Shown here one piece after another: positions 9,104-17,995 of a stretch of DNA of 64,000 nucleotides; within the stretch, counting starts at the first letter, position 1, and each line of letters starts with the position of its first letter. Under the pieces are notes generated by a model. It did no database searches and was not told the origin of the DNA. It was given only the letters and a program-made list of their open reading frames with translations. The stretch is from Alicycliphilus denitrificans K601 (GTDB lineage: Bacteria; Pseudomonadota; Gammaproteobacteria; Burkholderiales; Burkholderiaceae_C): positions 2,869,001-2,933,000 of the forward strand of contig NC_015422.1 in NCBI RefSeq assembly GCF_000204645.1, read 5' to 3'. Made by a program: the position numbers and the translations under genes.

Positions 9104-10945
9104 CTAGTCAGGGCGTTGAAACATCAGACGAAACGCTTGCTCAACCGCAGCGTCGCGGCCTTCACGCAGTCGTCCCAGCGCATGAGTTACTTGTTCTGCA
9201 GCTTCACGCTCACGCTCGATCAATGGGTGATGCTGCGCAAGCGGCTGTCGGCTCCTGGCGAGGGGTTCGGCCAACAGACTGACCCCTTTCATCCACGGAT
9301 TAAGTGTTTCTGAAAACAAATACCTACTGCTGCGCATTGGATGGAGCCACTTGAGCACTTCGGCGGTCCAGGGCGTGGACAACGCTTGCGCCCAGGGACT
9401 GACGAATGCGCGGTAAAGCGCCTCGTTGAATGTCGAGACCTGTTTCACGCGCTCAAAAGCTTCTTGCGGGTAATCCGTTTTCAGGTCTTCAACCTGACGG
9501 GATTCAAAGCGAATGCTGTAAGTGGGCTTATGGCAGTCCGGGTTCCCGGACGGGTTGTCGATCTTCATCTCATAGAGGCCCGGTGCCAGCGCCTCAATCT
9601 CAGCCAGGCTCTCCAGGATCGCCCGGTGCTCCAGACGAGCCACCCCAGCAGAGACAAAAATGCCTAGATGGCCGACATGCCGGTTCGTGAGGTAAACGAT
9701 TCGCTGCCCTGCCCGCTTGAGATCCTCGGTGTCACTATAGACAGCGGGGATCCACCCAAGCGCCTGGTGCGGTGGCGTGATGTTGTCGCCGTAAGATGCA
9801 AAGATGACGATTGGATTCTTGATCCGCCTCAGGTCAGCAGTACAACCCAAGCAAATCTGGAAAACACCCTGCTCAAGCTGGTTGCCGATGAACAAATTCT
9901 CAACGATCGCGAGAATCTCTTCTCGGCTCAGGAAATAAAAACCGTTCCACCAGCGTTCGAACTCCAGAAAGCGCGCCTGCTCGCTGTCAACGTTGGTGAA
10001 GAGTTGGGCGTACTTCTCCCAAATGGCCTTTTCGGGCTTGAGGTTCTCGAAATTCTGCGCTAGCCAGGCCCCGTCAAACCGGCCATTGCCCAGGTCGGCC
10101 GTCAGATGCGCCAACCAGCTGCCGCCAAGGAGACCTCCGGAAAGACGCATCGGATTGACACCGGACTCGCCCGCCCAATACGACAAAGGTGAGCCATTGA
10201 GCACCACCGGTCCGACCAGACCGGCGCAGTCTGCGGACAGCAGCGTCACCGCCCACCCGGCCTGGCAGTTGCCATAAAGAACAGGAGGATTGCCAGGATG
10301 GCGTAATGCGACCTCTTCGACGAAACGCCGCAGCACATGCAACACGTCTGCCAAGGTCTGCCCCAAAGCCGGCTCTGGAAAGAAAATCACGAAATAAACC
10401 GGATGGCCTTCGCGCATGGCCATCCCGACTTCGGAGTCGCGCTTGAAGCCGCCAATGCCGGGGCCATGCCCGGCGCGTGGATCGACGATGATGACCGGCG
10501 GTTTGTCAGAGTCGACGCAGTCTTCCCAGCAATGCCCGTCGATTTCCGTGATGCGCAGCAGTGCATAGTTGACGGACCGTTCGAAGCTGCGCGCGTCCAA
10601 CAGCGTTTCATACTTGAAGTCCAGAAGCGGCGGCAATCCGGCTCGCTCGTGCTCCAGCATGTTGTTCGCGCGCTGGCGAAGCGTGTCCCAGAACAGAATG
10701 GTGCGTTCGAAGAAGTCGCGCTGGTAATCGAAATAGTCCTGCGCCGAAGGTGCTTCAGCTGCTCTTTTCATGCCACTAGACGCATCCTGTGGCGCAGGCT
10801 TCAACAACTCCTCGGAATGATCCAAGACGGTCGGTGGTAGATCCTTTGTCTGGCGGTGCGTCCATTGCACCGCTGCTTCCTTACCCACCGCCGTGGTGCG
10901 TTGAGAGGTCCGAGGCTTTTGTGGTGACGTGGGGATTTTCATCAT
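9104..10945 (-). CDS. DUF3141 protein, PHA-synthase-like alpha/beta hydrolase
   Basis: 613-aa DUF3141 member with an alpha/beta-hydrolase core. The segment LYGNCQAGWAV (about residue 225) resembles the lipase-like box of polyhydroxyalkanoate synthases, with Cys as the probable nucleophile; VDPRAGHGPGIGGF lies before it. No signal peptide is present, so it is cytoplasmic. The first ~60 residues are low-complexity and polar. It begins 17 bp after the copA stop and is co-oriented, so it probably shares the copper transcript. DUF3141 genes are often found near metal-resistance or PHA genes; the substrate is unknown. Confidence 0.85.
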   Translation of the reverse strand: MMKIPTSPQKPRTSQRTTAVGKEAAVQWTHRQTKDLPPTVLDHSEELLKPAPQDASSGMKRAAEAPSAQDYFDYQRDFFERTILFWDTLRQRANNMLEHERAGLPPLLDFKYETLLDARSFERSVNYALLRITEIDGHCWEDCVDSDKPPVIIVDPRAGHGPGIGGFKRDSEVGMAMREGHPVYFVIFFPEPALGQTLADVLHVLRRFVEEVALRHPGNPPVLYGNCQAGWAVTLLSADCAGLVGPVVLNGSPLSYWAGESGVNPMRLSGGLLGGSWLAHLTADLGNGRFDGAWLAQNFENLKPEKAIWEKYAQLFTNVDSEQARFLEFERWWNGFYFLSREEILAIVENLFIGNQLEQGVFQICLGCTADLRRIKNPIVIFASYGDNITPPHQALGWIPAVYSDTEDLKRAGQRIVYLTNRHVGHLGIFVSAGVARLEHRAILESLAEIEALAPGLYEMKIDNPSGNPDCHKPTYSIRFESRQVEDLKTDYPQEAFERVKQVSTFNEALYRAFVSPWAQALSTPWTAEVLKWLHPMRSSRYLFSETLNPWMKGVSLLAEPLARSRQPLAQHHPLIEREREAAEQVTHALGRLREGRDAAVEQAFRLMFQRPD

Positions 10946-10962
10946 TCCTCCGAACTACGGGG

Positions 10963-13296
10963 TCATTTTTTTCCGCGCCGTAAACGCAGAGCATTGAAAA
11001 TCACCGAGGCCGAGCTCAGACTCATGGCCAGCGCCGCGATCAGCGGGGACAACAACCACCCAGTGAATGGGTACAGCACGCCTGCCGCAATCGGCACCCC
11101 AATGCCGTTGTAAACGAATGCGAACAGGAGGTTCTGGCGCATGTTTCGGACGGTGTCGATAGAGATGTCGCGTGCGGCGGTGATGCCGCGCAAATCGCCT
11201 TTGACCAGCGTGATCTGGCCGCTGTTCATGGCCACATCGGTCCCCGTGCCCATGGCCACGCCGACATCGGCCTTTGCCAACGCAGGCGCATCGTTGATGC
11301 CATCGCCGGCCATGGCGACAATGTGGCCCTCTTTCTGGAGCCGTTCCACGAGCGCCAGCTTGTCTGCGGGCTTGACTTCGCCATGCACCTCGTCGATGCC
11401 CAGTTTTGCACTCACGGCCTTGGCGGTGGTCAGACCATCGCCAGTTGCCATCACGATGCGCAAACCGCTGGCGTGCAAAGTCTTAATGGCTTCCAAGGTG
11501 GTGGCCTTGATGGGATCGGTCACGGCCAGGATGCCAGCCAGTTGTCTGTCCACGGCCAGATGCATCACGCTGGCGCCTTCACTGCGCAGACGCTCGCCAT
11601 CTACCTTGAGCGCATCAGTGGCCACGCCCTCCTGCTGCATCAATGCGGTGTTGCCCAGCACCAGATGCTTCCCATCGACGATGCCGCGCACGCCAATGCC
11701 GCTGCCGGATTCGAAATCTAGCGGCTTGATCAGTTCCAGGCCCTTGGCGCGTGCTGCGCTGACGATGGCCTCTGCCAAAGGATGCTCGCTGCCTTGGTCC
11801 AAACTGGCCGCAAGGCGCAGTACTTCGTCCGCTGTATAGCCGGGTGCGGCAACTGCGGTGTCGAAAGCGGGCTTACCTTCGGTCAAAGTTCCTGTCTTGT
11901 CCACTATCAGCGTGTCCACCTCGCGCATTTTCTCGATGGCGCCAGCATCGCGGAACAGCACCCCCTGTGTCGCGGCACGCCCTGTGGCCACCATCACCGA
12001 CATCGGCGTGGCCAGCCCCAGCGCACAGGGGCAAGCGATGATCAGCACGGCCACTGCGTTGATCAAGCCAAACACCCAGCTAGGTTCCGGACCGAACCAA
12101 CCCCAGACAAAGAAGGTGGCAATGGCGATGAGCACCACCACGACCACAAATTTGCCTGCCACCACATCCGCCATGCGCTGCATGGGCGCCTTCGAGCGCT
12201 GGGCATTGGCCACCATCTGAACAATCTGCGACAGCATGGTGGCCGCACCGACTTTTTCGGAGCGCATCACCAAGGCGCCACTGGTGTTCATCGTGGCGCC
12301 AATCACATTGTCACCAAGCCGTTTGGTCACCGGCACAGGCTCGCCAGTAAGCATGGATTCATCGACCGCACTGCTGCCTTCGGTCACAACGCCGTCGACC
12401 GGCACTTTCTCGCCGGGACGAATGCGCAGCAGATCCCCGACGTGAACATGGTTCAGCGGCACGTCCTCTTCGCTGCCATCCGCATTGATGCGGCGAGCGG
12501 TCTTGGGTGCCAAACCGAGCAGCGCCTTGATCGCCGCAGAAGTTTGCGAACGGGCCTTCAACTCGATGATCTGGCCCAGCATGGTCAGCGAGATGATGAC
12601 CACTGCCGCCTCATAGTAAACAGCCACGCGACCCATGGAAATGAATGAATCTGGGAACACGCCCGGCGCCACGGTAGCCACGAGGCTGTAGAGAAAGGCC
12701 GCGCCCGTTCCCAGAGCGATCAAGGTCCACATGTTGGGGCTGCGATGGACAAGAGACTGCCAACCGCGTACGAAGAAGGGCCAACCCGTCCACAACACGA
12801 CGGGTAAGGACAGCGCCAGTTCGACCCAGGTTTGAACGTTCATGTCAAACCACCCGAGACGATGGCCGAACATTGCAAGAACAGTAACGATGACTGTGAA
12901 TGGCAGTGTCCACCAGAAGCGATGCTGAAAATCCTTTAACTCATGGTTGTCTTCCTCGTCCAGAGGAATGATTGGCTCCAATGTCATGCCGCACTTGGGA
13001 CAGATTCCAGGATGATCCTGCCGCACCTCGGGGTGCATAGGGCAGGTGTAGATGGTGCCGGCCGGCTCTGGCGCGGTGTCCTCGGGTGCAGTAGATACAA
13101 GGTATTGCAGTGGGTTCGCTGCGAACTTGCCTTGGCACTTGGCGCTACAGAAATAGTAGGGCCGCCCTTCGTGCGTCAATTTGTGTTCAGAATGCTCCGT
13201 AACGGTCATGCCGCACACCGGATCCTTTAGATCCTTTGGCGAGGCTGGCTCGGCAGGGGGGTGACTGCCGTGATGGTGGTGTGCATGCATGTCCAT
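10963..13296 (-). CDS. copA: Cu(I)-exporting P1B-type ATPase with YHS and heavy-metal-binding N-terminus
   Basis: 777-aa copper pump of the inner membrane. The N-terminus is His-rich (HAHHHHGSH), followed by a YHS domain ([16 protein letters not shown]) and a heavy-metal-binding segment ([15 protein letters not shown]) in place of classical HMA domains. The ATPase core has TGEPVPV, the membrane CPC motif ([11 protein letters not shown], ~420), the phosphorylation site DKTGTLTEG (~464), SEHPLAEAI and [10 protein letters not shown]. The last helices carry YNGIGVP and MSLSSASV, the copper-ATPase signature. The DUF2933 gene ends 3 bp upstream and DUF3141 follows within 17 bp, so this is the centre of the operon. 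Confidence 0.96.
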   Translation of the reverse strand: MDMHAHHHHGSHPPAEPASPKDLKDPVCGMTVTEHSEHKLTHEGRPYYFCSAKCQGKFAANPLQYLVSTAPEDTAPEPAGTIYTCPMHPEVRQDHPGICPKCGMTLEPIIPLDEEDNHELKDFQHRFWWTLPFTVIVTVLAMFGHRLGWFDMNVQTWVELALSLPVVLWTGWPFFVRGWQSLVHRSPNMWTLIALGTGAAFLYSLVATVAPGVFPDSFISMGRVAVYYEAAVVIISLTMLGQIIELKARSQTSAAIKALLGLAPKTARRINADGSEEDVPLNHVHVGDLLRIRPGEKVPVDGVVTEGSSAVDESMLTGEPVPVTKRLGDNVIGATMNTSGALVMRSEKVGAATMLSQIVQMVANAQRSKAPMQRMADVVAGKFVVVVVLIAIATFFVWGWFGPEPSWVFGLINAVAVLIIACPCALGLATPMSVMVATGRAATQGVLFRDAGAIEKMREVDTLIVDKTGTLTEGKPAFDTAVAAPGYTADEVLRLAASLDQGSEHPLAEAIVSAARAKGLELIKPLDFESGSGIGVRGIVDGKHLVLGNTALMQQEGVATDALKVDGERLRSEGASVMHLAVDRQLAGILAVTDPIKATTLEAIKTLHASGLRIVMATGDGLTTAKAVSAKLGIDEVHGEVKPADKLALVERLQKEGHIVAMAGDGINDAPALAKADVGVAMGTGTDVAMNSGQITLVKGDLRGITAARDISIDTVRNMRQNLLFAFVYNGIGVPIAAGVLYPFTGWLLSPLIAALAMSLSSASVIFNALRLRRGKK

Positions 13297-13299
13297 TGC

Positions 13300-13551
13300 T
13301 TATTCCTTGTTGTTGTTGGTGCGCCGTTGCGGCTGCGCATGGTTGCCGTGCCCACCATGGCCGCCGTGGCCGTGCATCAGGTGCATTAGCGGACAGGCGA
13401 GGAGCAACAGGTAGGGCCAATAGCCCAAAACATGACCCCAGTGCTCTCGCAGCAGGTAAAAACCGGCGATCAAGGCAGCCGTAGCCAGCGCCATGCCGGC
13501 TGGGCGGCGCCAGAACGAAGGCGAATGAGAGTCGTTGTCAGGCTGATCCAT
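13300..13551 (-). CDS. DUF2933 small membrane protein (copy 1)
   Basis: 83-aa protein with two hydrophobic segments (AGMALATAALIAGFYLL and GYWPYLLLLACPLMHLM) and a Gly/His tail (MHGHGGHGGHGNH), as in DUF2933. The Met/His-rich end could bind copper at the membrane face; this is inferred. It ends 3 bp before copA. A second copy of the family lies at 14.6-14.9 kb, separated by two genes. Confidence 0.85.
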   Translation of the reverse strand: MDQPDNDSHSPSFWRRPAGMALATAALIAGFYLLREHWGHVLGYWPYLLLLACPLMHLMHGHGGHGGHGNHAQPQRRTNNNKE

Positions 13552-13635
13552 GGCGTTGCTCCTTCAGAGTGGCCAACAAAAGTGCGGGGCTCGAAGTCGC
13601 CCGGCCAGACAATCCGAAATCAAATGCCGTGGCCG

Positions 13636-13929
13636 TTATCGGCAACCACAGCCTCCCGTGCCGCCGCCGTGGCAGCCCGAGGCTTTAGGCTGCGAGGTTC
13701 CAGTAGAAATGGCCGCATCTGTGGCCAGCTTTGCGGGGTAGCCCGCATCGGTTAAGGCCCTCAGCAAAGGAGCGCTGCCCTGCGCCAGCTCCCCACTCAC
13801 CCGGACACGGCCAGACGGGAGATCGACCTCTACCCCGCGAACCCCCGGCAGCGGCTGCAATGCCTGCGTGACGTGCTTGACGCATGAGCCACAGCTCATG
13901 CCCTCAACTTGCAGATCAATCGTTTTCAT
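13636..13929 (-). CDS. HMA-domain copper chaperone with Cys-rich tail (CopZ-like)
   Basis: 97-aa cytoplasmic metallochaperone. Residues 1-67 form a ferredoxin-like HMA fold with the metal motif GMSCGSC (residues 10-16). The C-terminus after ~85 is Gly/Cys/His-rich (GCHGGGTGGCGCR) and could be a second metal site. It probably hands Cu(I) to CopA, which itself lacks an HMA domain, making this protein a natural substitute. It is co-oriented with copA and separated from it by the DUF2933 gene. Confidence 0.88.
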   Translation of the reverse strand: MKTIDLQVEGMSCGSCVKHVTQALQPLPGVRGVEVDLPSGRVRVSGELAQGSAPLLRALTDAGYPAKLATDAAISTGTSQPKASGCHGGGTGGCGCR

Positions 13930-13979
13930 ATTTCAAACTCCCAAAAATGAAACGTGTACCGCCGGCGGGAAAATCCAGA

Positions 13980-14648
13980 TCATTTTTTTGACACCGAGTC
14001 AGTCGTCGACTGGGCCTTGCCAATGCGAGGGATAAACCGGGGTGTTCGCTGGGCGTAGGTGTCGTACGCAGCACCGAATTGCCTGCGCATTTCGTTCTCT
14101 TCGGTGATGGCCAGACGCCCGTACATCAAGAGCAAGACAGGGAACATGACCAAGGTCAGCAACGTGGGCCACTGCAGCAGGAAGCCCAGCAGAATCATCA
14201 CGAAAGCCACGTACTGCGGATGGCGAATGCGTGCGTAGGGGCCTGCCGTAGCGAGCGACTGGTGACGCTGAGCGTGGTACAGCACATTCCACGCGGTGGA
14301 CAGCAGGTAGAAACCAAAGCCCAGAAAAACGTAGCTGGCGATGTGCAGCACGCCAAAATGCGGGTCGCCCTTTTCGCCCAAGAGGGTAGACCACAGGTGA
14401 CCCGATGTGTGAGAGAGCAGATCCAGATTAGGGAACTTGGTTTGCAGCCAGCCCGACAGCAGATAAATCGTCAACGGGAAGCCATACATCTCCACGAACA
14501 AGGCAACGATGAAGGCTGCAAATGCGCCAAACGTCCTCCAGTCACGTGCCGTCGCTGGCTTGAAAAAGCTGAACGCAAACATGATGAAGATCGCTGAATT
14601 GATGATGACCAGCGACCACAGGCCATAAGCGGATTCGGTATGGTTCAT
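13980..14648 (-). CDS. Isoprenylcysteine carboxyl methyltransferase-like membrane protein
   Basis: 222-aa membrane protein with five hydrophobic segments and the ICMT/PEMT C-terminal signature (YARIRHPQYVAF, later EENEMRRQFG and YAQRTPRFIP). Bacterial members are isoprenylcysteine or phospholipid methyltransferase-like SAM enzymes of uncertain substrate, often found in copper clusters beside DUF2933. Its start overlaps the upstream DUF2933 gene by 4 bp (ATGA). Confidence 0.85.
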   Translation of the reverse strand: MNHTESAYGLWSLVIINSAIFIMFAFSFFKPATARDWRTFGAFAAFIVALFVEMYGFPLTIYLLSGWLQTKFPNLDLLSHTSGHLWSTLLGEKGDPHFGVLHIASYVFLGFGFYLLSTAWNVLYHAQRHQSLATAGPYARIRHPQYVAFVMILLGFLLQWPTLLTLVMFPVLLLMYGRLAITEENEMRRQFGAAYDTYAQRTPRFIPRIGKAQSTTDSVSKK

Positions 14649-14929
14649 CGTGAATCCCCTTCATTGCGTGATTCGGTAGTTTTCTTGGCATCAGGCTTGC
14701 TCTGGCCATGTCCGCCATGTCCGCCATGTCCGCCATGTCCGCCGTGCATGAAGATATGCATCAGCGGGCAGGCGAGGAGCAGGAGAAAAGGCAGTGCCCC
14801 GACGACATGCGCGAGGTGTTCGGTCAACAGGAAATATGCCGCCACGCCGCCTATCACCACGAGGCCGATGGCATAGCGAGAACTCCAGAAGCTGGGGGGC
14901 GACTCGTGCCCGTCGTGTTGATGGTTCAT
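14645..14929 (-). CDS. DUF2933 small membrane protein (copy 2) with HGG repeats
   Basis: 94-aa DUF2933 protein; the start is MNHQHDGHE with GGAAG at 6 nt. It has two membrane segments (YAIGLVVIGGVAAYFLL, GALPFLLLLACPLMHIFM) and a tail of five HGG repeats (HGGHGGHGGHGGHGGHG) encoded by a 9-bp tandem repeat. The His-rich tail is a plausible Cu/Ag ligand array (inferred). Copy 1 has a shorter tail, so repeat slippage probably tunes its length. Confidence 0.85.
   Translation of the reverse strand: MNHQHDGHESPPSFWSSRYAIGLVVIGGVAAYFLLTEHLAHVVGALPFLLLLACPLMHIFMHGGHGGHGGHGGHGQSKPDAKKTTESRNEGDSR
14707..14745 (-). repeat. 9-bp tandem repeat encoding the HGG tail
   Basis: About four units of a 9-mer (plus strand CATGTCCGC) lie inside DUF2933 copy 2. 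The unit is a multiple of three, so slippage changes the His-Gly-Gly count without breaking the frame. Confidence 0.85.
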
Positions 14930-14954
14930 GGTGACTTCCAATTCGGTGGATGCG

Positions 14955-15428
14955 TTACTTGGTCATCGAGGCAGGCAGACGGTCCAGCATCATCTGCATC
15001 ATGGACTCCATCATTTCCATGCGCTTTTCCATCATCTGTTGACGCTCGGCCATGTTGGTGGGCATGCCCTTGCCACCTTGCATGCCACCCATGCCCTGCA
15101 TGCCTGCGCCCATCTGCTGCATCATTCCCATACCGTCCTGCATCAGCTTCATGTGCTCGTCCATGAGCGTCTGCCGCTCTTCCGGCGTTTTGGCCGCCAT
15201 CATCTTTTCGTGCATCGCTTGCATGGCTTTCATGTGCTCGTCCATCTTGGCCATTCCAGCCATCTGTCCCGCACCCGTTGGCTTCGCGGCCGCCTTCATT
15301 TGGGTGGGTGCAGGCGATGTGCTTCCTGCAGGGTGATGGGCCTTGTGCTCATCGGCGGTTTGCGCCACCACGCTCAGTGAGAGCGACGCGACACAGATAC
15401 CAACCAGGGTATGGCGAATTTTTGACAT
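14955..15428 (-). CDS. Methionine-rich periplasmic protein
   Basis: About 157-aa exported protein. The ATG at 15428 is chosen for its strong RBS (GAAGGAGAG) and because it starts the signal peptide (MSKIRHTLVGICVASLSLS, cleavage after VVAQ). The mature protein is helical and extremely rich in Met (MGMMQQMGAGMQGMGGM; EMMESMMQMM), a composition typical of periplasmic Cu(I)/Ag(I) buffers. No named family beyond Met-rich metal proteins; the role is inferred from composition and position between a CusF-like and a DUF2933 gene. Confidence 0.85.
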   Translation of the reverse strand: MSKIRHTLVGICVASLSLSVVAQTADEHKAHHPAGSTSPAPTQMKAAAKPTGAGQMAGMAKMDEHMKAMQAMHEKMMAAKTPEERQTLMDEHMKLMQDGMGMMQQMGAGMQGMGGMQGGKGMPTNMAERQQMMEKRMEMMESMMQMMLDRLPASMTK

Positions 15429-15517
15429 AGTGCTCTCCTTCTTCCGGTGAAAAACCGTCGCAGTCAGCATTCAAACCCCCTGACCGCCACGACACAGCAC
15501 GCCCGAGCAGCGTGTTC

Positions 15518-15862
15518 TTACTGAGCGGGCTGAATGTCAGTGACAACCATCTTCCCGCCCTCGTTGACGACCATGAACTTGACCTTGTCGCCGGGCTTCA
15601 CCGTGCCCAGCAGACTCTTGTCTTTTGCGGAGAACACCATAGTCATGCCGGGCATGTCCATGTGCTTTATTTCTCCGTGCTTGATGGTGACCTTGCCAGT
15701 GGCCTGATCGACCTTCTTGATCTCGCCGTCGGTCATGGATGCCGATGCTTGGGACATATCCATCTTGCCGTGGTCCATCATGGTCTGGGCGAAACTGCCC
15801 ATGGGCATGAATGTGCCCATGGCAAGAGCGGAGATGGCAAGAATGTTCTTGATGGTGTTCAT
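15518..15862 (-). CDS. CusF-like periplasmic copper-binding protein
   Basis: 114-aa exported copper chaperone. Start at 15862 with GAGGAAATC before the ATG; signal peptide MNTIKNILAISALAMG...FAQ. The small beta-barrel domain has GEIKKVD, VTIKHGEIKHMDMPGMTM and VKPGDKVKF. Compared with E. coli CusF, the Trp of the WPxMTM motif is replaced (MDMPGMTM), while the His and two Met remain, so the site may be all Met/His. It is the first gene of the minus-strand copper operon and its promoter region carries a CopR-type box. Confidence 0.88.
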   Translation of the reverse strand: MNTIKNILAISALAMGTFMPMGSFAQTMMDHGKMDMSQASASMTDGEIKKVDQATGKVTIKHGEIKHMDMPGMTMVFSAKDKSLLGTVKPGDKVKFMVVNEGGKMVVTDIQPAQ

Positions 15863-16019
15863 GATTTCCTCACGACTGAGAGCAAAAAGAGTGGGTTGTT
15901 TCTCGGCCACTTTGACGACGCCTTTGGGCCAGTGTTACCTTGCTGGACTCGCCGCGACGAATGACCGATCTCATGAAAGAGATTCTGAAGAGCAAACCTG
16001 TCAGGAAACTGTGCGCCGG

Positions 16020-16035
16020 ATTACAAATTTGTTAT
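16020..16035 (-). promoter_or_regulatory. Putative CopR-type box between the cusF-like gene and the response regulator
   Basis: Near-palindrome ATTACAAATTTGTTAT on the plus strand; the minus strand reads TAACAAATTTGTAAT within it, one base off the TGACANNNNTGTNAT consensus. It lies in the 230-bp divergent promoter region, 158 bp from the cusF-like start and 58 bp from the regulator start. It probably serves as the activation site for the copper operon and for autoregulation. Confidence 0.5.
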
Positions 16036-16092
16036 CTTCATGTCGGGATCGCCGAAACTCGTCAAACTCACGTCTACGCCAGATAGCGGAGA

Positions 16093-16764
16093 GTGACCAT
16101 GAAGATATTGATCGTCGAAGATGAGCCTAAAACCGGTGAATACCTTCGCCAGGGATTGAGCGAGGCCGGATTTGTGGCCGACCTGGCTCAAAACGGTAGC
16201 GATGGGCTGCACCTGGCACTCCAAGGTGAGTACGACCTGGTGATCCTGGATGTCATGCTGCCCGGACTGGATGGCTGGCAGGTGCTGCAGTCCCTGCGCA
16301 ATCGTGGCTTGCAGATGCCTGTGCTGTACCTGACGGCCCGGGACCAGGTGGAAGATCGGGTCAAAGGGTTGGAATTGGGCGCTGATGACTACCTGGTCAA
16401 GCCCTTTTCATTCGCCGAGTTGCTGGCCCGTGTACGGACAATCTTGCGCCGGGGCCGAGGAGGCACCGAAACCAACACATTGCGCGTGGCTGACCTGGAA
16501 CTTGATCTGCTGCGCCGACGGGTCTCGCGGGGTGGCCGCCGCATTGACCTGACAGCCAAAGAATTTGGTTTGCTGGAGTTGCTGTTGCGCAGGCATGGAG
16601 AAGTGCTTCCTCGCTCGCTGATTGCCTCCCAGGTGTGGGACATGAACTTCGACAGCGACACCAACGTGATCGAAGTGGCGATGCGCCGCTTGCGCCTAAA
16701 GATCGACGAAGGCCAGGACGTCAAGTTGAACCGCCCCGGCTTTCAAGGAGGCCGATTGGTTTAA
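16093..16764 (+). CDS. Copper-type OmpR-family response regulator (CusR/CopR), C-terminus replaced by IS sequence
   Basis: Heavy-metal response regulator. Receiver domain: [13 protein letters not shown], phosphoacceptor Asp in [10 protein letters not shown], Lys in [10 protein letters not shown]. The winged-helix domain has [12 protein letters not shown] and [16 protein letters not shown]. Family members end in a wing hairpin (HTVRGMGYVLE); here the frame runs into the IS3 end after VKLN and finishes with IS-derived residues ([10 protein letters not shown]). About 15 native residues, including the wing, are lost, and the expected sensor kinase gene (copS/cusS) is absent. DNA binding may be impaired. 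An RBS (GGAGAG) precedes the ATG. Confidence 0.88.
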   Translation: MTMKILIVEDEPKTGEYLRQGLSEAGFVADLAQNGSDGLHLALQGEYDLVILDVMLPGLDGWQVLQSLRNRGLQMPVLYLTARDQVEDRVKGLELGADDYLVKPFSFAELLARVRTILRRGRGGTETNTLRVADLELDLLRRRVSRGGRRIDLTAKEFGLLELLLRRHGEVLPRSLIASQVWDMNFDSDTNVIEVAMRRLRLKIDEGQDVKLNRPGFQGGRLV

Positions 16765-17675
16765 GTTGACACCTCTGTCGAGGTGTCGCTGACGGCGAGT
16801 TGCCTCCAGTAGTTTGCCTCAGCTTCTGCCGGAGGGATGCCCCCAATCGGCGTGAGCAGTCGGACGTGATTGAACCAGTGCACCCACTGCAGGGTGGCCA
16901 GCTCCACGGATTCCCTGGTCTTCCAGGGTCCCCGGCGGTGAATCAGCTCGGCCTTGTACAGCCCGTTGATGGTCTCGGCCAGTGCGTTGTCGTAGCTGTC
17001 ACCCCGGCTGCCCACTGATGGCTGGATACCCGCCTGGTCCAAGCGTTCGGTGTAGCGTATGGAAACGTATTGACTGCCCCTGTCGGAATGGTGCGTCAAG
17101 GCATGGGCTGCTGGCTGGCGGTCATACAGCGCCTGCTCCAGCGCATCCAGCACGAAGTCCGTTTGCATGCTGCGGCTGACCCGCCAGCCCACGATGCGCC
17201 GGGCGTACACGTCCACCACGAAGGCCACGTACAACCAGCCCTGCCAGGTGGAGACGTAGGTGAAGTCCGACACCCACAGCTCGTTGGGCCGGCTGGCCTT
17301 GAATTGCCGGTTGACGTGGTCCAGCGGGCACGGTGCCGATGTGTCCGGCGTGGTGGTGCGCACTGTCTTGCCACGGCGTGCTCCTTGCAAGCCCATGGCA
17401 CGCATCAGGCGCTCGACCGTGCAGCGCGCCACTGCGATGCCCTCGCGGTTCATCTGCAGCCAGACCTTATCGGCCCCGTAGACCTGCCAGTTGGCGTGCC
17501 ACACGCGCTGGATGTCGGCTTTCAAACCCTCGTCACGCTGGACGCGTTGACTGCGCAGTTGCGGGTTGCGTTGCCGGGCTGCGTGGCGCCAGTAACACGA
17601 CGGGGCCATCTGCAGCACCCGGCAGATGGGCTCGACCCCGTAGTCATCACGGTGGCGGTCGATGTAGTTCTTCAA
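16761..17675 (-). CDS. IS3-family transposase OrfB (integrase catalytic domain)
   Basis: 304-codon frame with the rve catalytic core: first Asp in WVSDFTYV, second in HHSDRGSQY, Glu in [12 protein letters not shown]. It starts at a TTG overlapping the orfA stop and lies in the -1 frame relative to orfA, consistent with production as an OrfAB fusion by ribosomal frameshifting, as is known for IS3. It appears intact. Confidence 0.93.
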   Translation of the reverse strand: MKNYIDRHRDDYGVEPICRVLQMAPSCYWRHAARQRNPQLRSQRVQRDEGLKADIQRVWHANWQVYGADKVWLQMNREGIAVARCTVERLMRAMGLQGARRGKTVRTTTPDTSAPCPLDHVNRQFKASRPNELWVSDFTYVSTWQGWLYVAFVVDVYARRIVGWRVSRSMQTDFVLDALEQALYDRQPAAHALTHHSDRGSQYVSIRYTERLDQAGIQPSVGSRGDSYDNALAETINGLYKAELIHRRGPWKTRESVELATLQWVHWFNHVRLLTPIGGIPPAEAEANYWRQLAVSDTSTEVST

Positions 17676-17995
17676 GACTTCAATCGGCGGTCGAGCTCCG
17701 CCTGCGCGAAAAACGCGCTGGCCGTCTTCAGGATGTCGTTGGCCCGGCGCAGCTCTTTGACCTCACGCTCCAGTTCCTTGATGCGCTGGGCGTCTGCCGT
17801 GGTGGTGCCGGGGCGCTGGCCGCTGTCGACCTCGGCCTTCTTGACCCAGTCATTCAAGGTCTGCGGCACGCAGCCAATCTTGGGCGCAATCGATTCAATG
17901 GCTGCCCACAGCGACGGGTAGTCGGCTCGGTGCTCCTGCACCATGCGAACGGCGCGCTCGCGGACTTCCGGGGAGAACTTCGGTGACTTGTTCAT
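17672..17995 (-). CDS. IS3-family transposase OrfA (HTH)
   Basis: 107-aa DNA-binding subunit. An N-terminal helix-turn-helix ([13 protein letters not shown], then QTLNDWVKK) is followed by a leucine-zipper-like coil ([20 protein letters not shown]). It overlaps orfB by 4 bp. Confidence 0.93.
   Translation of the reverse strand: MNKSPKFSPEVRERAVRMVQEHRADYPSLWAAIESIAPKIGCVPQTLNDWVKKAEVDSGQRPGTTTADAQRIKELEREVKELRRANDILKTASAFFAQAELDRRLKS

Noticed and set aside
11782..12648. Long plus-strand open frame (288 codons) opposite copA
   Set aside because: It is fully antisense to the P-type ATPase with all its catalytic motifs; His/Gln/Gly-rich shadow of GC-rich coding sequence.
14700..14750. Short repeats as a possible CRISPR or regulatory array
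   Set aside because: They encode the HGG tail of a DUF2933 protein in frame; no spacers exist.
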